A stretch of 64,000 bases of DNA from Novosphingobium sp. NDB2Meth1 (GTDB lineage: Bacteria > Pseudomonadota > Alphaproteobacteria > Sphingomonadales > Sphingomonadaceae), in assembly GCF_900117425.1 (NCBI RefSeq), contig NZ_FPEH01000012.1, positions 1 through 64,000 on the forward strand. The letters run 5' to 3'. Of this stretch, positions 9,038 to 18,051 are shown piece by piece. Below the pieces are notes generated by a model, which saw nothing but the letters and a program-made list of their open reading frames with translations, searched no databases and was not told the DNA's origin. The translations under genes and the position numbers were made by a program. How positions within the stretch are numbered: position 1 is the first letter of the stretch; each line of letters begins with the position of its first letter.

Positions 9038-9511
9038 ATGATCTCCACTCCTCTTCTCGTCGCCGCCGGCGGAGCGATCGCGCTTGGCGTCGTGGGCGGG
9101 CTGATGACGCCCATCGGGCCTTGGTACGCGAACCTCAGGAAGCCCCGCCTGCAGCCGCCCAACTGGCTGTTCGGCCCGGCGTGGACGGTGATCCTCGGCC
9201 TTGCCGCGTGGTCTGCGGCGGGCGCGTGGGACGCGGCGGCGAGTGATGCGCAGCGCATGCAGGTGGTGATCCTGTTTGCCACCAACGCGCTGTTCCACCT
9301 CCTGTGGAGCCCGCTGTTCTTCAAGCTGCGGCGGCCGGACTGGGCGCTGATCGAGGTGGTGTTCCTGTGGGCCTCGCTGGTGGCGCTGGTCGTGGGCCTG
9401 TGGCCGATCTCGCCGTTCGCGGCGGGGCTGATCCTGCCTTATCTGGCCTGGGTGAGCTTTGCGGCATGGCTCAACTGGGCGATCGTGCGGCTGAACGCGC
9501 CGTTTGCCTGA
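9038..9511 (+). CDS. tspO: TspO/MBR family protein (tryptophan-rich sensory protein)
   Basis: A 157-residue integral membrane protein with five predicted helices, matching the TspO fold. Signature segments are PIGPWYANLRKPRLQPPNWLFGPAWTV near residues 26-52 (the WY..L.KP..qPP.W.F.P.W pattern), ATNALFHLLWSPLFF and YLAWVSFAAWLNWAIVRLN. TspO proteins bind porphyrins and related ligands; in Rhodobacter TspO modulates pigment gene expression in response to oxygen. The ATG is chosen over an upstream TTG because it gives the family-length N-terminus; the ribosome-binding site is weak. It appears monocistronic. Confidence 0.93.
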   Translation: MISTPLLVAAGGAIALGVVGGLMTPIGPWYANLRKPRLQPPNWLFGPAWTVILGLAAWSAAGAWDAAASDAQRMQVVILFATNALFHLLWSPLFFKLRRPDWALIEVVFLWASLVALVVGLWPISPFAAGLILPYLAWVSFAAWLNWAIVRLNAPFA

Positions 9512-9561
9512 GTTTTGCCCCGTCAGAGGCGTAACGGCTGTGCTACCCTGATGCCGACTGG

Positions 9562-9963
9562 TTAGTCCAAAGCGCTTGGATCGCCGAATATGGCGCTGGC
9601 CTCCTCGCGCAGCCGGGCCTTGGCCACTTCGAGGGCGTCGATTGCCTGCGAAAGCCGTTCAAGATCATTAGCCCGCAGTTTCAGGCCTTCGCCGATGAAC
9701 AGCGCTGCAGCCTCGGATCGGCTCTTGGCGACCCCCGCTGCAACCCACCGGTCAAGCTGGGCGGCGGTCGCCTGATCGACCCGGGCCATCACGACATGAT
9801 CGCGGTTGTGCTCCCGGAGCGCGCGACGCGCCTCGTCAAGGCCCGCGTGGACAACCACCACGCGCGGGCGCTCACCATCGCACTGTAGCGAGGCTGGATC
9901 GACCCCGAGCATCTCCAGCGCTTCGCTGACAGCATCCGGCAATGGGGAGGGCTTCTCGTCCAT
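9562..9963 (-). CDS. Putative ribbon-helix-helix-like protein
   Basis: A 133-residue soluble protein of unknown function. The centre reads VVMARVDQATAAQLDRWVAAGVAKSRSEAAALFIGEGL, which resembles a ribbon-helix-helix unit: a short beta strand, a helix, a turn with the S-R-S-E-A motif, then a second helix. A C-terminal helical, possibly coiled-coil tail follows. The N-terminal 60 residues are acidic and unrecognised. The start is preceded by GGAG at 10 bases. A DNA-binding regulator is plausible but not demonstrated. It is transcribed divergently from the retropepsin-like gene 59 bases away. Confidence 0.6.
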   Translation of the reverse strand: MDEKPSPLPDAVSEALEMLGVDPASLQCDGERPRVVVVHAGLDEARRALREHNRDHVVMARVDQATAAQLDRWVAAGVAKSRSEAAALFIGEGLKLRANDLERLSQAIDALEVAKARLREEASAIFGDPSALD

Positions 9964-10022
9964 CTTGAAATCTCTCCGTATCAAAATTACAGATTACACG
10001 ACTCGTGAGGGAGTGTAAGCTT

Positions 10023-10511
10023 ATGGATGCATTACCGCCACCTGCCGTTCAAGTTTCGGTTCAAGTGCCGCAGCCCGCTGCAGCTGCGCCGTCCGTCACG
10101 GGCTTTCGCCCGGTTGCATTGAAGGCTTCAGCAGTCGGCCATTTCCACGTGCAGGGACGGCTCAATGGCCAGCCGGTCGAGATCATCATCGACACGGGAG
10201 CTTCCGGCACCGTTGTCGACCGGCAATGGGCCGAAGCACAGAAGCTGTCGCTTGTGCTTATGGGTGAGACTGGCGGCGGCGTGGGTGGGGCGGCGATGGC
10301 GCTAGCCCGTGTCGATGGTGCTCAGCTTGAGCTTGCTGGCGTACCGCTGCCCGGTACCCAGGTGATCGCCATTGATCTTACTGCAGTTGCGGGGCAACTG
10401 CGCGCGCGAGGTGTGGTGCCACCACAGGTGGTGATCGGTGTCGACGTGCTGAAGAGATGGCGCGCGGTCATCGACTATGCGACCGCGATCATGTGGCTTG
10501 CTCCCGCCTGA
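10023..10511 (+). CDS. Retropepsin-like aspartic protease domain protein
   Basis: A 162-residue single-domain protein. After a Pro/Val/Ala-rich N-terminus (residues 1-35) comes FHVQGRLNGQPVEIIIDTGASGTVV, in which D57-T58-G59 is the catalytic motif of retroviral-type aspartic proteases. The flap region is GETGGGVGG and the end is VVIGVDVLKRWRAVIDY, with the typical hydrophobic-hydrophobic-G-x-D pattern. Active enzymes must dimerise. No clear signal peptide is present, so location is uncertain. GAGGGAG is 8 bases before the start. Confidence 0.8.
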   Translation: MDALPPPAVQVSVQVPQPAAAAPSVTGFRPVALKASAVGHFHVQGRLNGQPVEIIIDTGASGTVVDRQWAEAQKLSLVLMGETGGGVGGAAMALARVDGAQLELAGVPLPGTQVIAIDLTAVAGQLRARGVVPPQVVIGVDVLKRWRAVIDYATAIMWLAPA

Positions 10512-10544
10512 CCTGCTTCGAGCCGCGTGCGCCAGACGCTGTTG

Positions 10545-11033
10545 CTAATCGCCGGCCGGATAGCTGATCGCCATGACTTCCCATTCCTTCTCGCCGCCGG
10601 GAAGCCTGACCTTGCGCAAGTCTCCCACTTTTGCGCCACGCAGGGCGCGGGCGAGGGGGGCGCTCCAGCCGATGCGGCGGGCGGTGGCGTCCTGCTCGTC
10701 GTCGCCGACGAGGGTGAGGACCAGCCGCGCGTCGTCCTCGTCGGCGATTTCGACAGTGGCGCCGAAGAGGACGCGGGTCTTGTCCGGCTGGCGGGCGGGA
10801 TCGATGACGCGCGCGGCTTTCATGCGTTTGGCGAGGAAGTTCAGCTCGCGGTCGATCTCGCGCATGCGCTTGCGGCCATAGAGGTAGTCGCCGTTCTCGC
10901 TGCGGTCGCCATTGCCGGCGGCCCAGCTGACGATCTCGACGATGGCGGGGCGTTCGGTGCCGAGCAAGTGGTCGTAGCGGGCGCGCAGGGCGGCCATGCC
11001 GGCGGGGGTGATCGGATTGCCATCAGGTTGCAT
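10545..11033 (-). CDS. greB: Transcription elongation factor GreB
   Basis: Binds the secondary channel of RNA polymerase and stimulates cleavage of backtracked transcripts. The 162-residue protein has an N-terminal coiled-coil domain (ITPAGMAALRARYDHLLGTERP, GDRSENGDYLYGRKRMREIDRELNFLAKRM) carrying the family's acidic tip D-x-S-E-N and the GreB-typical YGRKRMREIDR. A C-terminal FKBP-like domain follows, with VGDDEQDA and SPLARALRGAKVGD-like segments. It converges on the retropepsin-like gene and is divergent from the small acidic protein gene at 11130. Confidence 0.93.
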   Translation of the reverse strand: MQPDGNPITPAGMAALRARYDHLLGTERPAIVEIVSWAAGNGDRSENGDYLYGRKRMREIDRELNFLAKRMKAARVIDPARQPDKTRVLFGATVEIADEDDARLVLTLVGDDEQDATARRIGWSAPLARALRGAKVGDLRKVRLPGGEKEWEVMAISYPAGD

Positions 11034-11129
11034 TGTTAGGGGTTTAGCGGGGGATGCCGACGCTTGGAAGGTTGCCCTGCTGCGGGGGGGCGCCTAGGGC
11101 GGGGACATCATACTGCCGACGAGGAATTT

Positions 11130-11333
11130 ATGGCCAAGACCATCGCGCTCACGCTGACCGAAGACGAACTCGAGATCCTGGTGGACGCGCTGGAAGCGGA
11201 CCTTGAAGGCTATGCCGAGGCCATCGAGGAAGCCAAGGCCGACAACAACAAGGAAGACGTCGAGACGTTCAAGCTGGCGGCGCTGAATATCCAGAAGCTG
11301 CTGGCGCGGTTGCAGGACATGCTGCCGGATTGA
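11130..11333 (+). CDS. Small acidic helical protein, unknown function (67 aa)
   Basis: A 67-residue, strongly acidic, fully helical protein, MAKTIALTLTEDELEILVDALEADLEG... ending LLARLQDMLPD. The start is supported by GAGGA 5-9 bases upstream. Regular hydrophobic spacing suggests a helical hairpin or coiled coil that could dimerise. No family recognised. It stands alone between greB and the transglycosylase gene. Confidence 0.7.
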   Translation: MAKTIALTLTEDELEILVDALEADLEGYAEAIEEAKADNNKEDVETFKLAALNIQKLLARLQDMLPD

Positions 11334-11366
11334 TTGGCGGCCCGGCCGTAACAGGCCCACCCCCGA

Positions 11367-11388
11367 CCCCTCCCGCACGCGGGAGGGG
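11367..11388. repeat. CCCCTCCCGC/GCGGGAGGGG hairpin, common intergenic repeat type
   Basis: Ten-base perfect arms around AC sit between two convergent genes (stops at 11333 and 11391). Hairpins of this form preceded by CCCCCGAC are frequent between convergent genes in sphingomonad and other alphaproteobacterial genomes (recollection). It may act as a bidirectional transcription end or be a REP-like repeat. Confidence 0.6.
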
Positions 11389-11390
11389 AG

Positions 11391-13406
11391 TCAGCCCGGC
11401 GTGGGCTTGCCGAGGAAGTGGCTGAGCGGATTGGGGCCGGTGTAGCTGGCCTTGTCCGGATACATCGCTTCGTAGACTACCGCGTTTTCCATCACGCGCT
11501 GGACATAGTTGCGTGTCTCCGACAGCGGAATGCGCTCGATCCAGTCGATCCATCCGGGCCCTCCTGCTCGGGGATCGCCATTGGCGCGCAGCCACTTGTT
11601 CACATTGCCGGCCCCGGCGTTGTAGGCGGCGACGGCGAGCGGATAGCTGCCGTTGTAGTAGGTCAGCAGGCGCTGGAAATAGGCGCCGCCGACTTGCAGG
11701 TTGTATCCGGCATCGTCGATGAGGGCGGACGTCGAATAGGACAGGCCGAGCTTGCCTGCCTGCTCGTTGGCGGTGGCGGGCATCAGCTGCATCAGGCCGC
11801 GCGCGCCGGCATGGCTTACCGCATTCTGCGAGAACTGGCTTTCCTGCCGGGCAATCGCATGGATCATCGTCCAGGCATGTTCGTAGCCGGGCGGGACCGG
11901 GATCACCGGAAAGGCGATGTGCTGGAAATCGAGGTAGCCGCGCGCCGCCGCCGCTTGTCCGACGATGACGCCGAGATCGCGGCGGCCCAGTTCGCGCGCG
12001 AGCTGCGCGACGAGGACGTGCTGGCTCTTGGTCTGCTGCTGATCGCTGATCTCGCGGAAGAAGCGGACCGTCGTGCGCCAGTCCGCATCGCGCGCGGCTT
12101 CGCGCACGGCCTGCGTGAGGAACGAGGCGTCGAAGGCCGCGCGTTCCTGCGGGGTGGGCTGGACATCTGCGTCGGCGGCGAAGCGCGGGACCGCGCGGCC
12201 GAGCCGTTCGAGCGCAAGCAGGCCGTAGAACTGGTCGCCATAAGCCGCGGCCATCTCGAAATAGCGCTGTGCATCGTTGGCCCGACCGCCTTGCGCGGCG
12301 GCGAGACCAGCCCAGTAGAAGCCCTTGGAGCGCGTGCCAGGCGTGCGCGCGGCCGAGCCGTAGCGCCAGAACAGGGGTGCGGCATCGGCGCCGTTGTTCA
12401 ATAGGCGCAGCGCCTGCTGGCCGCCGAGCCACATCAGCGAGGTGTAGTCGTCGCGCAGGTCGTAGGCGGCCTGGCTGACATCCTCGCCGCGCGCGAAAGC
12501 ATCGTCGATGCCGGCGGCGATGCGATAGGCGGTGCGGGCATCACCTGCCGCCGCGGCGCGCCGTGCATTCGCGAGAAGCTCGTCGACCCACTTCTCGCGG
12601 TTGAGCGGCGGGCGGGCGAGCAGTGGGCGATTGGCGATCAGCGCCTGCGCGGCGGCGCCATTACCCTGGCGGCGCAGCTGGCGCGCGCGGGACCAGATGA
12701 AGCCTGGGTCCGCATTCAGCACGTCGATACTCGTGCCCTCGGCGGCGGAGTAGGGATCGAGGCCGATCAAGGTTGCCTGCCGCGCGGCGAAGAGGCCGCG
12801 CCGGGCAGCGCTGACCCGTGCGGTCTGGCGGGCGGCGGGGGAGGGATTGCCGGCCCAGAGCAGCGCGTCCATCCGCGCGTCGTCGTCATCGGGCGTGAAG
12901 GTGGCGCCCCAACCGGCGAGAATGGCCGCTTCCGCCGCTTCGCTCATTGCGCCGCCGCGCCATGCCGCGCGCGCCATCGTATCGGCTTCGGGGCGGCCGA
13001 GTGCCTTGAGGGCGAGGGCATATTGCGCGCGGGCCGGGTTGGTCAGCGGCGGTACGCGGTCGAAGAAGGCGACCACGCTGCCGGCATCGGCGCTCTGCCG
13101 ATCGAGTGCGGCCTCGGCGGCGCGGCGCAGCTTCTCCTCTTCGGGAAAACCGCGGTAGCTGAGGATGAAGCTGGAATAGTCGGTGAAGTTGTAGACGTTG
13201 GAGTCGGCGAGCATCTGCCAGCGGCTGACGGCTTGCGCCAGCGGGCCTTGTCCTTGCGCGATCAGGCGGGCGCGCGCGGCATCCCACGCGGTGGCGCCGG
13301 TATCCACATCGTTGGCGTGGCAGGCAGCCGAAGCGGCTAGCATGGGGATCAACGAACTGCCCAGCAGCAGCTTTCGCAGCTTCACACTCATCTCCATGCT
13401 GGACAT
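11391..13406 (-). CDS. Soluble lytic murein transglycosylase (SLT domain)
   Basis: A periplasmic enzyme that cleaves peptidoglycan glycan strands and forms 1,6-anhydromuramyl ends. The 671-residue protein has an N-terminal signal peptide (KLRKLLLGSSLIPMLAASAACHA), a long alpha-superhelical region of Slt70 type (about residues 40-480), and a C-terminal SLT domain with the catalytic-Glu segment ARQESQFS, then GARGLMQLMPATA and AVAAYNAGAGNVNKW. Start choice is uncertain among three close in-frame ATGs (13406, 13397, 13391); the shorter ones give the best signal peptide. It is divergent from dapA. Confidence 0.92.
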   Translation of the reverse strand: MSSMEMSVKLRKLLLGSSLIPMLAASAACHANDVDTGATAWDAARARLIAQGQGPLAQAVSRWQMLADSNVYNFTDYSSFILSYRGFPEEEKLRRAAEAALDRQSADAGSVVAFFDRVPPLTNPARAQYALALKALGRPEADTMARAAWRGGAMSEAAEAAILAGWGATFTPDDDDARMDALLWAGNPSPAARQTARVSAARRGLFAARQATLIGLDPYSAAEGTSIDVLNADPGFIWSRARQLRRQGNGAAAQALIANRPLLARPPLNREKWVDELLANARRAAAAGDARTAYRIAAGIDDAFARGEDVSQAAYDLRDDYTSLMWLGGQQALRLLNNGADAAPLFWRYGSAARTPGTRSKGFYWAGLAAAQGGRANDAQRYFEMAAAYGDQFYGLLALERLGRAVPRFAADADVQPTPQERAAFDASFLTQAVREAARDADWRTTVRFFREISDQQQTKSQHVLVAQLARELGRRDLGVIVGQAAAARGYLDFQHIAFPVIPVPPGYEHAWTMIHAIARQESQFSQNAVSHAGARGLMQLMPATANEQAGKLGLSYSTSALIDDAGYNLQVGGAYFQRLLTYYNGSYPLAVAAYNAGAGNVNKWLRANGDPRAGGPGWIDWIERIPLSETRNYVQRVMENAVVYEAMYPDKASYTGPNPLSHFLGKPTPG

Positions 13407-13498
13407 TCCGGCTTTCGTCTTCCTATCAGGCGCGTGTTACGGCGTCGAAGCGAAGCGCCGCTCAGACGCCTTGTGGCGCAGATCGAAGGGTAAAGTCC

Positions 13499-14380
13499 AT
13501 GTTTTCCGGCTCCATTCCGGCTTTGGTGACGCCTTTTCGCGGCGGGGTGTTCGACGAGAAAGCGTTCCGCAAGCTGGTCGACTGGCAGATCGAAAATGGC
13601 TCTTCGGCGCTGGTGCCCTGCGGGACGACGGGTGAGGCCTCGACCCTGTCGAACGCCGAGCACCACCGTGTGATCGAGGTCTGCGTGGAGCAGGCAGCGG
13701 GGCGGGTTCCGGTCATTGCCGGCTGCGGTAGCAATGACACGATGAACGCGCACTTGCACATGACCTTCAGCCGCAAGAGCGGCGCCAAGGCTGCGCTCTG
13801 CGTTGCGCCCTACTATAACCGGCCGAGCCAGGCGGGCCTCCTCGCACATTTCGGCTACCTTGCCGAAAACAACGATCTGCCGATCATTCTTTACAACGTG
13901 CCGGGCCGCACCGTCACCGACATCCTGCCTGAGACGGTGTGCGAACTCGCGCGCCGATATCCGGACAAGATCGTCGGCATCAAGGACGCGAGCGGTGACC
14001 TCAGCCGCGTCACCGATCACCGCATGGGCATCGGCAAGCATTTCTGCCAGCTGTCCGGTGACGACGAACTCGCGCTCCCCGCCAATGCGGCGGGCGCGGT
14101 GGGCTGTATCTCGGTGACGGCGAACGTCGCCCCGCGCCTCTGCGCCGATTTCCAGGCGGCCTGCGCGGCGGGTGACTACGAAAAGGCGCGCGAGATCAAC
14201 GACCTGCTCTATCCGCTGCACTACGCGATGTTCGACGATGCCTCACCGGGCCCGGTCAAGTACGCGCTGAGCCGGGTGCATGACTACATCACCGACGAGC
14301 TGCGCCTGCCGCTGGTGCCTTGCAGCGACAAGGCCCGTGCCGAAGTGGACGCGGCCTTGAAGCATGCGGGGCTGATCTAG
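13499..14380 (+). CDS. dapA: 4-hydroxy-tetrahydrodipicolinate synthase
   Basis: Condenses pyruvate with aspartate semialdehyde, the first committed step of diaminopimelate and lysine synthesis. The 293-residue protein is of normal length. The Schiff-base lysine is K162 in VGIKDASGDL, the substrate-binding loop is PCGTTGEAST near residue 42, and the catalytic tyrosine is in ILYNVPGRT. It is followed by an intergenic REP-like inverted repeat. The diaminopimelate product serves the same cell wall that the neighbouring divergent transglycosylase remodels, but nothing in the sequence shows co-regulation. Confidence 0.98.
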   Translation: MFSGSIPALVTPFRGGVFDEKAFRKLVDWQIENGSSALVPCGTTGEASTLSNAEHHRVIEVCVEQAAGRVPVIAGCGSNDTMNAHLHMTFSRKSGAKAALCVAPYYNRPSQAGLLAHFGYLAENNDLPIILYNVPGRTVTDILPETVCELARRYPDKIVGIKDASGDLSRVTDHRMGIGKHFCQLSGDDELALPANAAGAVGCISVTANVAPRLCADFQAACAAGDYEKAREINDLLYPLHYAMFDDASPGPVKYALSRVHDYITDELRLPLVPCSDKARAEVDAALKHAGLI

Positions 14381-14394
14381 GGCAGTCAAAAACA

Positions 14395-14474
14395 CTCCGC
14401 TCATGCTGAGCTTGTCGAAGCAACAGGCACAACCGCTGTGCCAGCGCCCTTCGACAGGCTCAGGGTGAGCGGAG
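14395..14474. repeat. REP-like inverted repeat (CTGAGCTTGTCGAAG type)
   Basis: Two 26-base arms, 14395-14420 and 14449-14474, match at 23 of 26 positions when one is reversed. The cores are CTGAGCTTGTCGAAG and CTTCGACAGGCTCAG. This sequence family is a well-known dispersed intergenic repeat of alphaproteobacteria. It lies between the convergent dapA and aldehyde dehydrogenase genes, where it can fold into a long hairpin and may end transcription from both sides. Confidence 0.8.
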
Positions 14475-14515
14475 GTGGGGAATTGAGTATGGGTCTGTTG
14501 GGTTGACCCCCACCC

Positions 14516-15847
14516 TCACATGTGCCGGTAGATCGCGCGTTCGTGGCTGAAGGCCTTGAAGCCGAAGTAGCCGTGATAGCTGCCGGTGCCGCTGGCGTTC
14601 ACGCCGCCGAAGGGCAGGTGGTTTTCGAGGTAGTGCGAGAAGACGCCGCCCACCGTCATACCGCCCGATGAGGTGCGGCTGATCACCTTCTCGATGTTCG
14701 CCTCGTCGTCCGAGTAGATGTAGAGCGCCAGCGGCTTGTCGCGTTCGGCAATGTAGTCGATCGCCTGGTCCAGGCTCTCGTAGTTCATCACCGGCAGCAC
14801 GGGCGCGAAGATTTCCTCCTGCAGGATCTTCATCTGCGGGGTCACGCCGGTCAGCAGCGTGGGGTGGATGGTGAGGTCGCTCTCGTCCATCGTGCCGCCG
14901 ACGGCGACGGTCGCGCCTTGCGCCACGGCATCGTCGAACAGCGCCTTCACGCGGTTGAAATTCGCCCGGTTGACGATCTGGGCGATGCTTTCCTTCCGGA
15001 TCGCGCCGTTCTCGTCATAGAGGTTGCGCTGCACGTTGGCCTTGAAGCCCTCCACCAGCCGGGCCTGATGTTCCTCGCGCACGAAGACGTAGTCCGGGCT
15101 GATGCAGGCCTGCCCGCCGTTGAACTGCTTGGCCGAGGCAAGCTGGGCGGCGACCTTGTCGATGTCTGCGCCAGAATCGAGGATGACGGGCGACTTGCCG
15201 CCGAGTTCGAGCGTGACGCTGGCAAGGTGCTTCGCTGCAGCGGCCATGACGATCTTGCCGACGCGGGTGCTGCCGGTGAAGAAGATGTGGTTGAACGGCA
15301 GTTCGAGCAGCGCGGTGGCGACGCTGACATCGCCTTCGACGAGCGCGACTTCGTTTTCATCGAAGGCCTCGGCGATGATGCTGGCGGCCACGCGCGCGGT
15401 GGCGGGGCAGAGGTCCGTCAGCTTCACGATCGCGGTGTTGCCCGCCGCGACGGCGGCGGCGAGCGGCCCGAGCGCGAGGCCGAGCGGGAAGTTCCATGGG
15501 CCAAGGATCAGGCAGACGCCGCGCGCTTCATAGCGGATCTGCGCGCGGTCTGCGGGATTGAGCGAAGGCGCGACTTCGGTGGGGGCCATCCACGCATCGA
15601 GATTGTCGATATTGCGCTGTATGTTGGCGGTGACGTTCATCACCTCGGTAACGCGGATCTCGCCCTCGGGCTTGCGCGTATCTTCGAGCACGGCGGCGAC
15701 GATGGCATCGGCATGGGCCTCGACCGCGGCCTTGAGCCCGGCGAGCTTGGCCTTGCGCACTTCGGCGCTGGAGGCCTTCACGTTCCACTGGTTCGCCTGC
15801 TGGAGTTCGAAGATGCGGAGGAGGTCGGAAGCGGTGGGGTTGGTCAT
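14516..15847 (-). CDS. NAD(P)-dependent aldehyde dehydrogenase (coniferyl-aldehyde-like)
   Basis: Oxidises an aldehyde to its acid. The 443-residue protein is of the short class that includes coniferyl aldehyde and fatty aldehyde dehydrogenases. Landmarks are GPWNFPLGLALGPLAAAVAAGN (cofactor pocket), TGSTRVGKIVM, the general-base region LELGGKSP, catalytic C248 in GGQACISPDY, and EEIFAPVLP. The C-terminus SHERAIYRHM lacks an extra membrane helix. The start MTNPTAS is preceded by GAGG at 12 bases. Substrate unknown. It appears monocistronic. Confidence 0.9.
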   Translation of the reverse strand: MTNPTASDLLRIFELQQANQWNVKASSAEVRKAKLAGLKAAVEAHADAIVAAVLEDTRKPEGEIRVTEVMNVTANIQRNIDNLDAWMAPTEVAPSLNPADRAQIRYEARGVCLILGPWNFPLGLALGPLAAAVAAGNTAIVKLTDLCPATARVAASIIAEAFDENEVALVEGDVSVATALLELPFNHIFFTGSTRVGKIVMAAAAKHLASVTLELGGKSPVILDSGADIDKVAAQLASAKQFNGGQACISPDYVFVREEHQARLVEGFKANVQRNLYDENGAIRKESIAQIVNRANFNRVKALFDDAVAQGATVAVGGTMDESDLTIHPTLLTGVTPQMKILQEEIFAPVLPVMNYESLDQAIDYIAERDKPLALYIYSDDEANIEKVISRTSSGGMTVGGVFSHYLENHLPFGGVNASGTGSYHGYFGFKAFSHERAIYRHM

Positions 15848-15962
15848 GGGGTGGTCTTGCCTCAATTGACGGGGCCGGGTCTGGCCTGCGCAGTGGTGTA
15901 GCCAAGCCCGGCCGTCAATGTAAGGTGACCTAACGGATCATTGGGTGCAACGCGAGGCGAGC

Positions 15963-16745
15963 TTACCCCATCGACCAGCCGTGGCTTGCCACCAGCGATT
16001 GGCCCGTCAGCGCGTTGCTGGGGAACGCGGCAAAGAACAGCGCCAGTTCGGCGATGTCGTCCACCGTCGTGAACTCGCCATCGACGGTCTGGCCGAGCAT
16101 GACCTTCTTGACGACCTCGTCTTCGCTGATGCCCAATTCCCTAGCCTGTTCAGGGATCTGCTTGTCCACCAGCGGCGTGCGGACAAAGCCGGGGCAGATC
16201 ACGTTGGTGCGCACGCCGTGGGGGCCGCCTTCCTTGGCGACCGTGCGGCAGAGGCCGAGGAGGCCGTGCTTGGCGGTGACATAGGCGCTCTTGAGCGGGC
16301 TCGCTTCCTTGGAATGGACCGAGCCCATATAAAGGATCGCGCCCGACTTCTGCGCGTACATGTGCGGGATCACCGCCTTGGTGGTGAGGAAGGCGCCATC
16401 GAGGTGGATGGCGAGCATTGTCTTCCAGTCGGCAAAGGCGAAGTCCTGGATCGGGTTGACGATCTGGATGCCGGCATTGGAGACGAGGATATCGACCGTG
16501 CCCCACGCGGCGACCACGGCGGCGACGCCCGCGTTCACCTGATCCTCGTCCGTCACGTTCATGGCGACGGCCATCGCCGCGCCGGGATGGTCGGCATTGA
16601 TACCGGCAGCGGCAGCTTCGGCGGCTTCGAGCTTCAGGTCCGCAATGGCGACCTTTGCCCCGGCCTCGGCATAGCGCCTGGCGATGGCGAGGCCGATGCC
16701 GCTGGCGGCGCCGGTGACAATGGCGATCTTGTTGCTGAGGTCCAT
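15963..16745 (-). CDS. bdhA: D-3-hydroxybutyrate dehydrogenase (SDR family)
   Basis: Interconverts 3-hydroxybutyrate and acetoacetate with NAD, in polyhydroxybutyrate turnover. The 260-residue short-chain dehydrogenase has cofactor motif TGAASGIG near residue 12, NAG in LVSNAGIQ, the catalytic S-Y-K set in [22 protein letters not shown], and the family-specific end [24 protein letters not shown] is 7 bases before the start. The preceding patatin-like gene ends 13 bases upstream, so both are probably one transcript. Confidence 0.93.
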   Translation of the reverse strand: MDLSNKIAIVTGAASGIGLAIARRYAEAGAKVAIADLKLEAAEAAAAGINADHPGAAMAVAMNVTDEDQVNAGVAAVVAAWGTVDILVSNAGIQIVNPIQDFAFADWKTMLAIHLDGAFLTTKAVIPHMYAQKSGAILYMGSVHSKEASPLKSAYVTAKHGLLGLCRTVAKEGGPHGVRTNVICPGFVRTPLVDKQIPEQARELGISEDEVVKKVMLGQTVDGEFTTVDDIAELALFFAAFPSNALTGQSLVASHGWSMG

Positions 16746-16758
16746 GGGAAGGCTCCTG

Positions 16759-17886
16759 TTAGGCGAGATCGAGGGTGACGATGCCGCAATCGTGGATCTG
16801 GCGCTCTTTCCAGCGCGGGCTGGCGAGCGAGCGTTCGACATCAGCGCGGCCCGAGGCCCAGTGGCCTTCAACCGTGCCGCGCGAGAATTCGTAGTCCTTG
16901 CTGTGCGATTCGTAGCTCTCGCTGCGATTGATCAGGTGGAGGATCGTCACCGGCCAATCGCAGGCGTGGCTGGTCAGCTCCATCAGATCAGGATCGCAGC
17001 GCAGCTCCTCCGGCAGGCGCGCGGCGAGGCGGGCCGCGGCCGAGGTCATGGCCTCGAGCCGCATCTGCAGATCGGTGTTGAGACGGGTGCGGCTCGAGAA
17101 GCGGATGTCCTTCTCGCGCTGCATCGCCTCTGACAGCGAACGCGGCATCATCCCGCGTGCGCTGAACAGATCGACCTGGAAGACGAGCAGCGGCGAAGTG
17201 CCCGCGCGGGTATCGAGCACATATTGCAGCGGGGTGTTGGATACGATTCCGCCGTCCCAGTAAGGCTCGCCGTCGATCATCACGGCGGGGAACCCCGGCG
17301 GCAGCGCTCCGCTGGCCATGATGTGTTCGGGGCCGATCAGGCGCTCGCGGTTGTCGAAATAGGTGAAGTTGCCGGTCAGCACGTTCACTGCGCCGACGCT
17401 GAAGCGCATCGGGCCGTTGTTGAGCAGGTCGAAATCGACGAGCTCGAGCAGCGTCTCGCGCAAGGGGGTCGTGTCGTAGAGGCTTGTGGACTCGGCCGAG
17501 CCGGGCAGGGCGAACCAGGTCGGCATCAGGCGCGGGGTGAAGAAACCCGGAATGCCGGACATCGCGACCATTCCGGCGGCGGCTTCGTTGAAGAGGCGGC
17601 GGCCCCAGCCATTGTCGAAGGGGGAGGTGAACGGAACGCTCGACGAGGCGCGTTCCCAGAAAGCGCGCAGAGCCCGGAGGCGATGCACCGGCGGGTTGCC
17701 GGCGATCAGCGCGGCATTGATCGCGCCGATCGAGATACCTGCGACCCATGACGGCTCATGCCCCGCGGCCGCAAGCGCTTCGAACACGCCGGCCTGATAG
17801 GCGCCCAGCGCGCCGCCGCCTTGTAACACGAGAACGGCTGCTTCGGCGGGGGCGGGAGCGGGTGCGGGCTTTGTCTTGCTGGCCAT
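16759..17886 (-). CDS. Patatin-like phospholipase/esterase
   Basis: A 375-residue acyl hydrolase of the patatin family. It has the oxyanion glycine run [19 protein letters not shown], nucleophile elbow GISIG (G-x-S-x-G), and the catalytic aspartate in [10 protein letters not shown]. The C-terminal part resembles the DUF3734 extension often fused to bacterial patatins. The N-terminus is short and Ala/Pro-rich with no signal peptide. Being first in a two-gene unit with 3-hydroxybutyrate dehydrogenase suggests a role in lipid or polyhydroxybutyrate breakdown, possibly as an intracellular depolymerase or oligomer esterase; that is inference from context. Confidence 0.88.
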   Translation of the reverse strand: MASKTKPAPAPAPAEAAVLVLQGGGALGAYQAGVFEALAAAGHEPSWVAGISIGAINAALIAGNPPVHRLRALRAFWERASSSVPFTSPFDNGWGRRLFNEAAAGMVAMSGIPGFFTPRLMPTWFALPGSAESTSLYDTTPLRETLLELVDFDLLNNGPMRFSVGAVNVLTGNFTYFDNRERLIGPEHIMASGALPPGFPAVMIDGEPYWDGGIVSNTPLQYVLDTRAGTSPLLVFQVDLFSARGMMPRSLSEAMQREKDIRFSSRTRLNTDLQMRLEAMTSAAARLAARLPEELRCDPDLMELTSHACDWPVTILHLINRSESYESHSKDYEFSRGTVEGHWASGRADVERSLASPRWKERQIHDCGIVTLDLA

Positions 17887-18051
17887 CTTGCGCCGAATCC
17901 TTGCGTTGCGCCTGCCCGGCGCGCGGCCCTCCACGCGCCTTTTGTGCGCTGCAGCGCGGGCTTGGCAAGTGCTGTTCGTACCGGATCGGCAAAAGGTTAT
18001 GCCGGGCGCTCCCTTTTCTTTCCGTGTGCAGCGGCCTACATGGCCATGACC

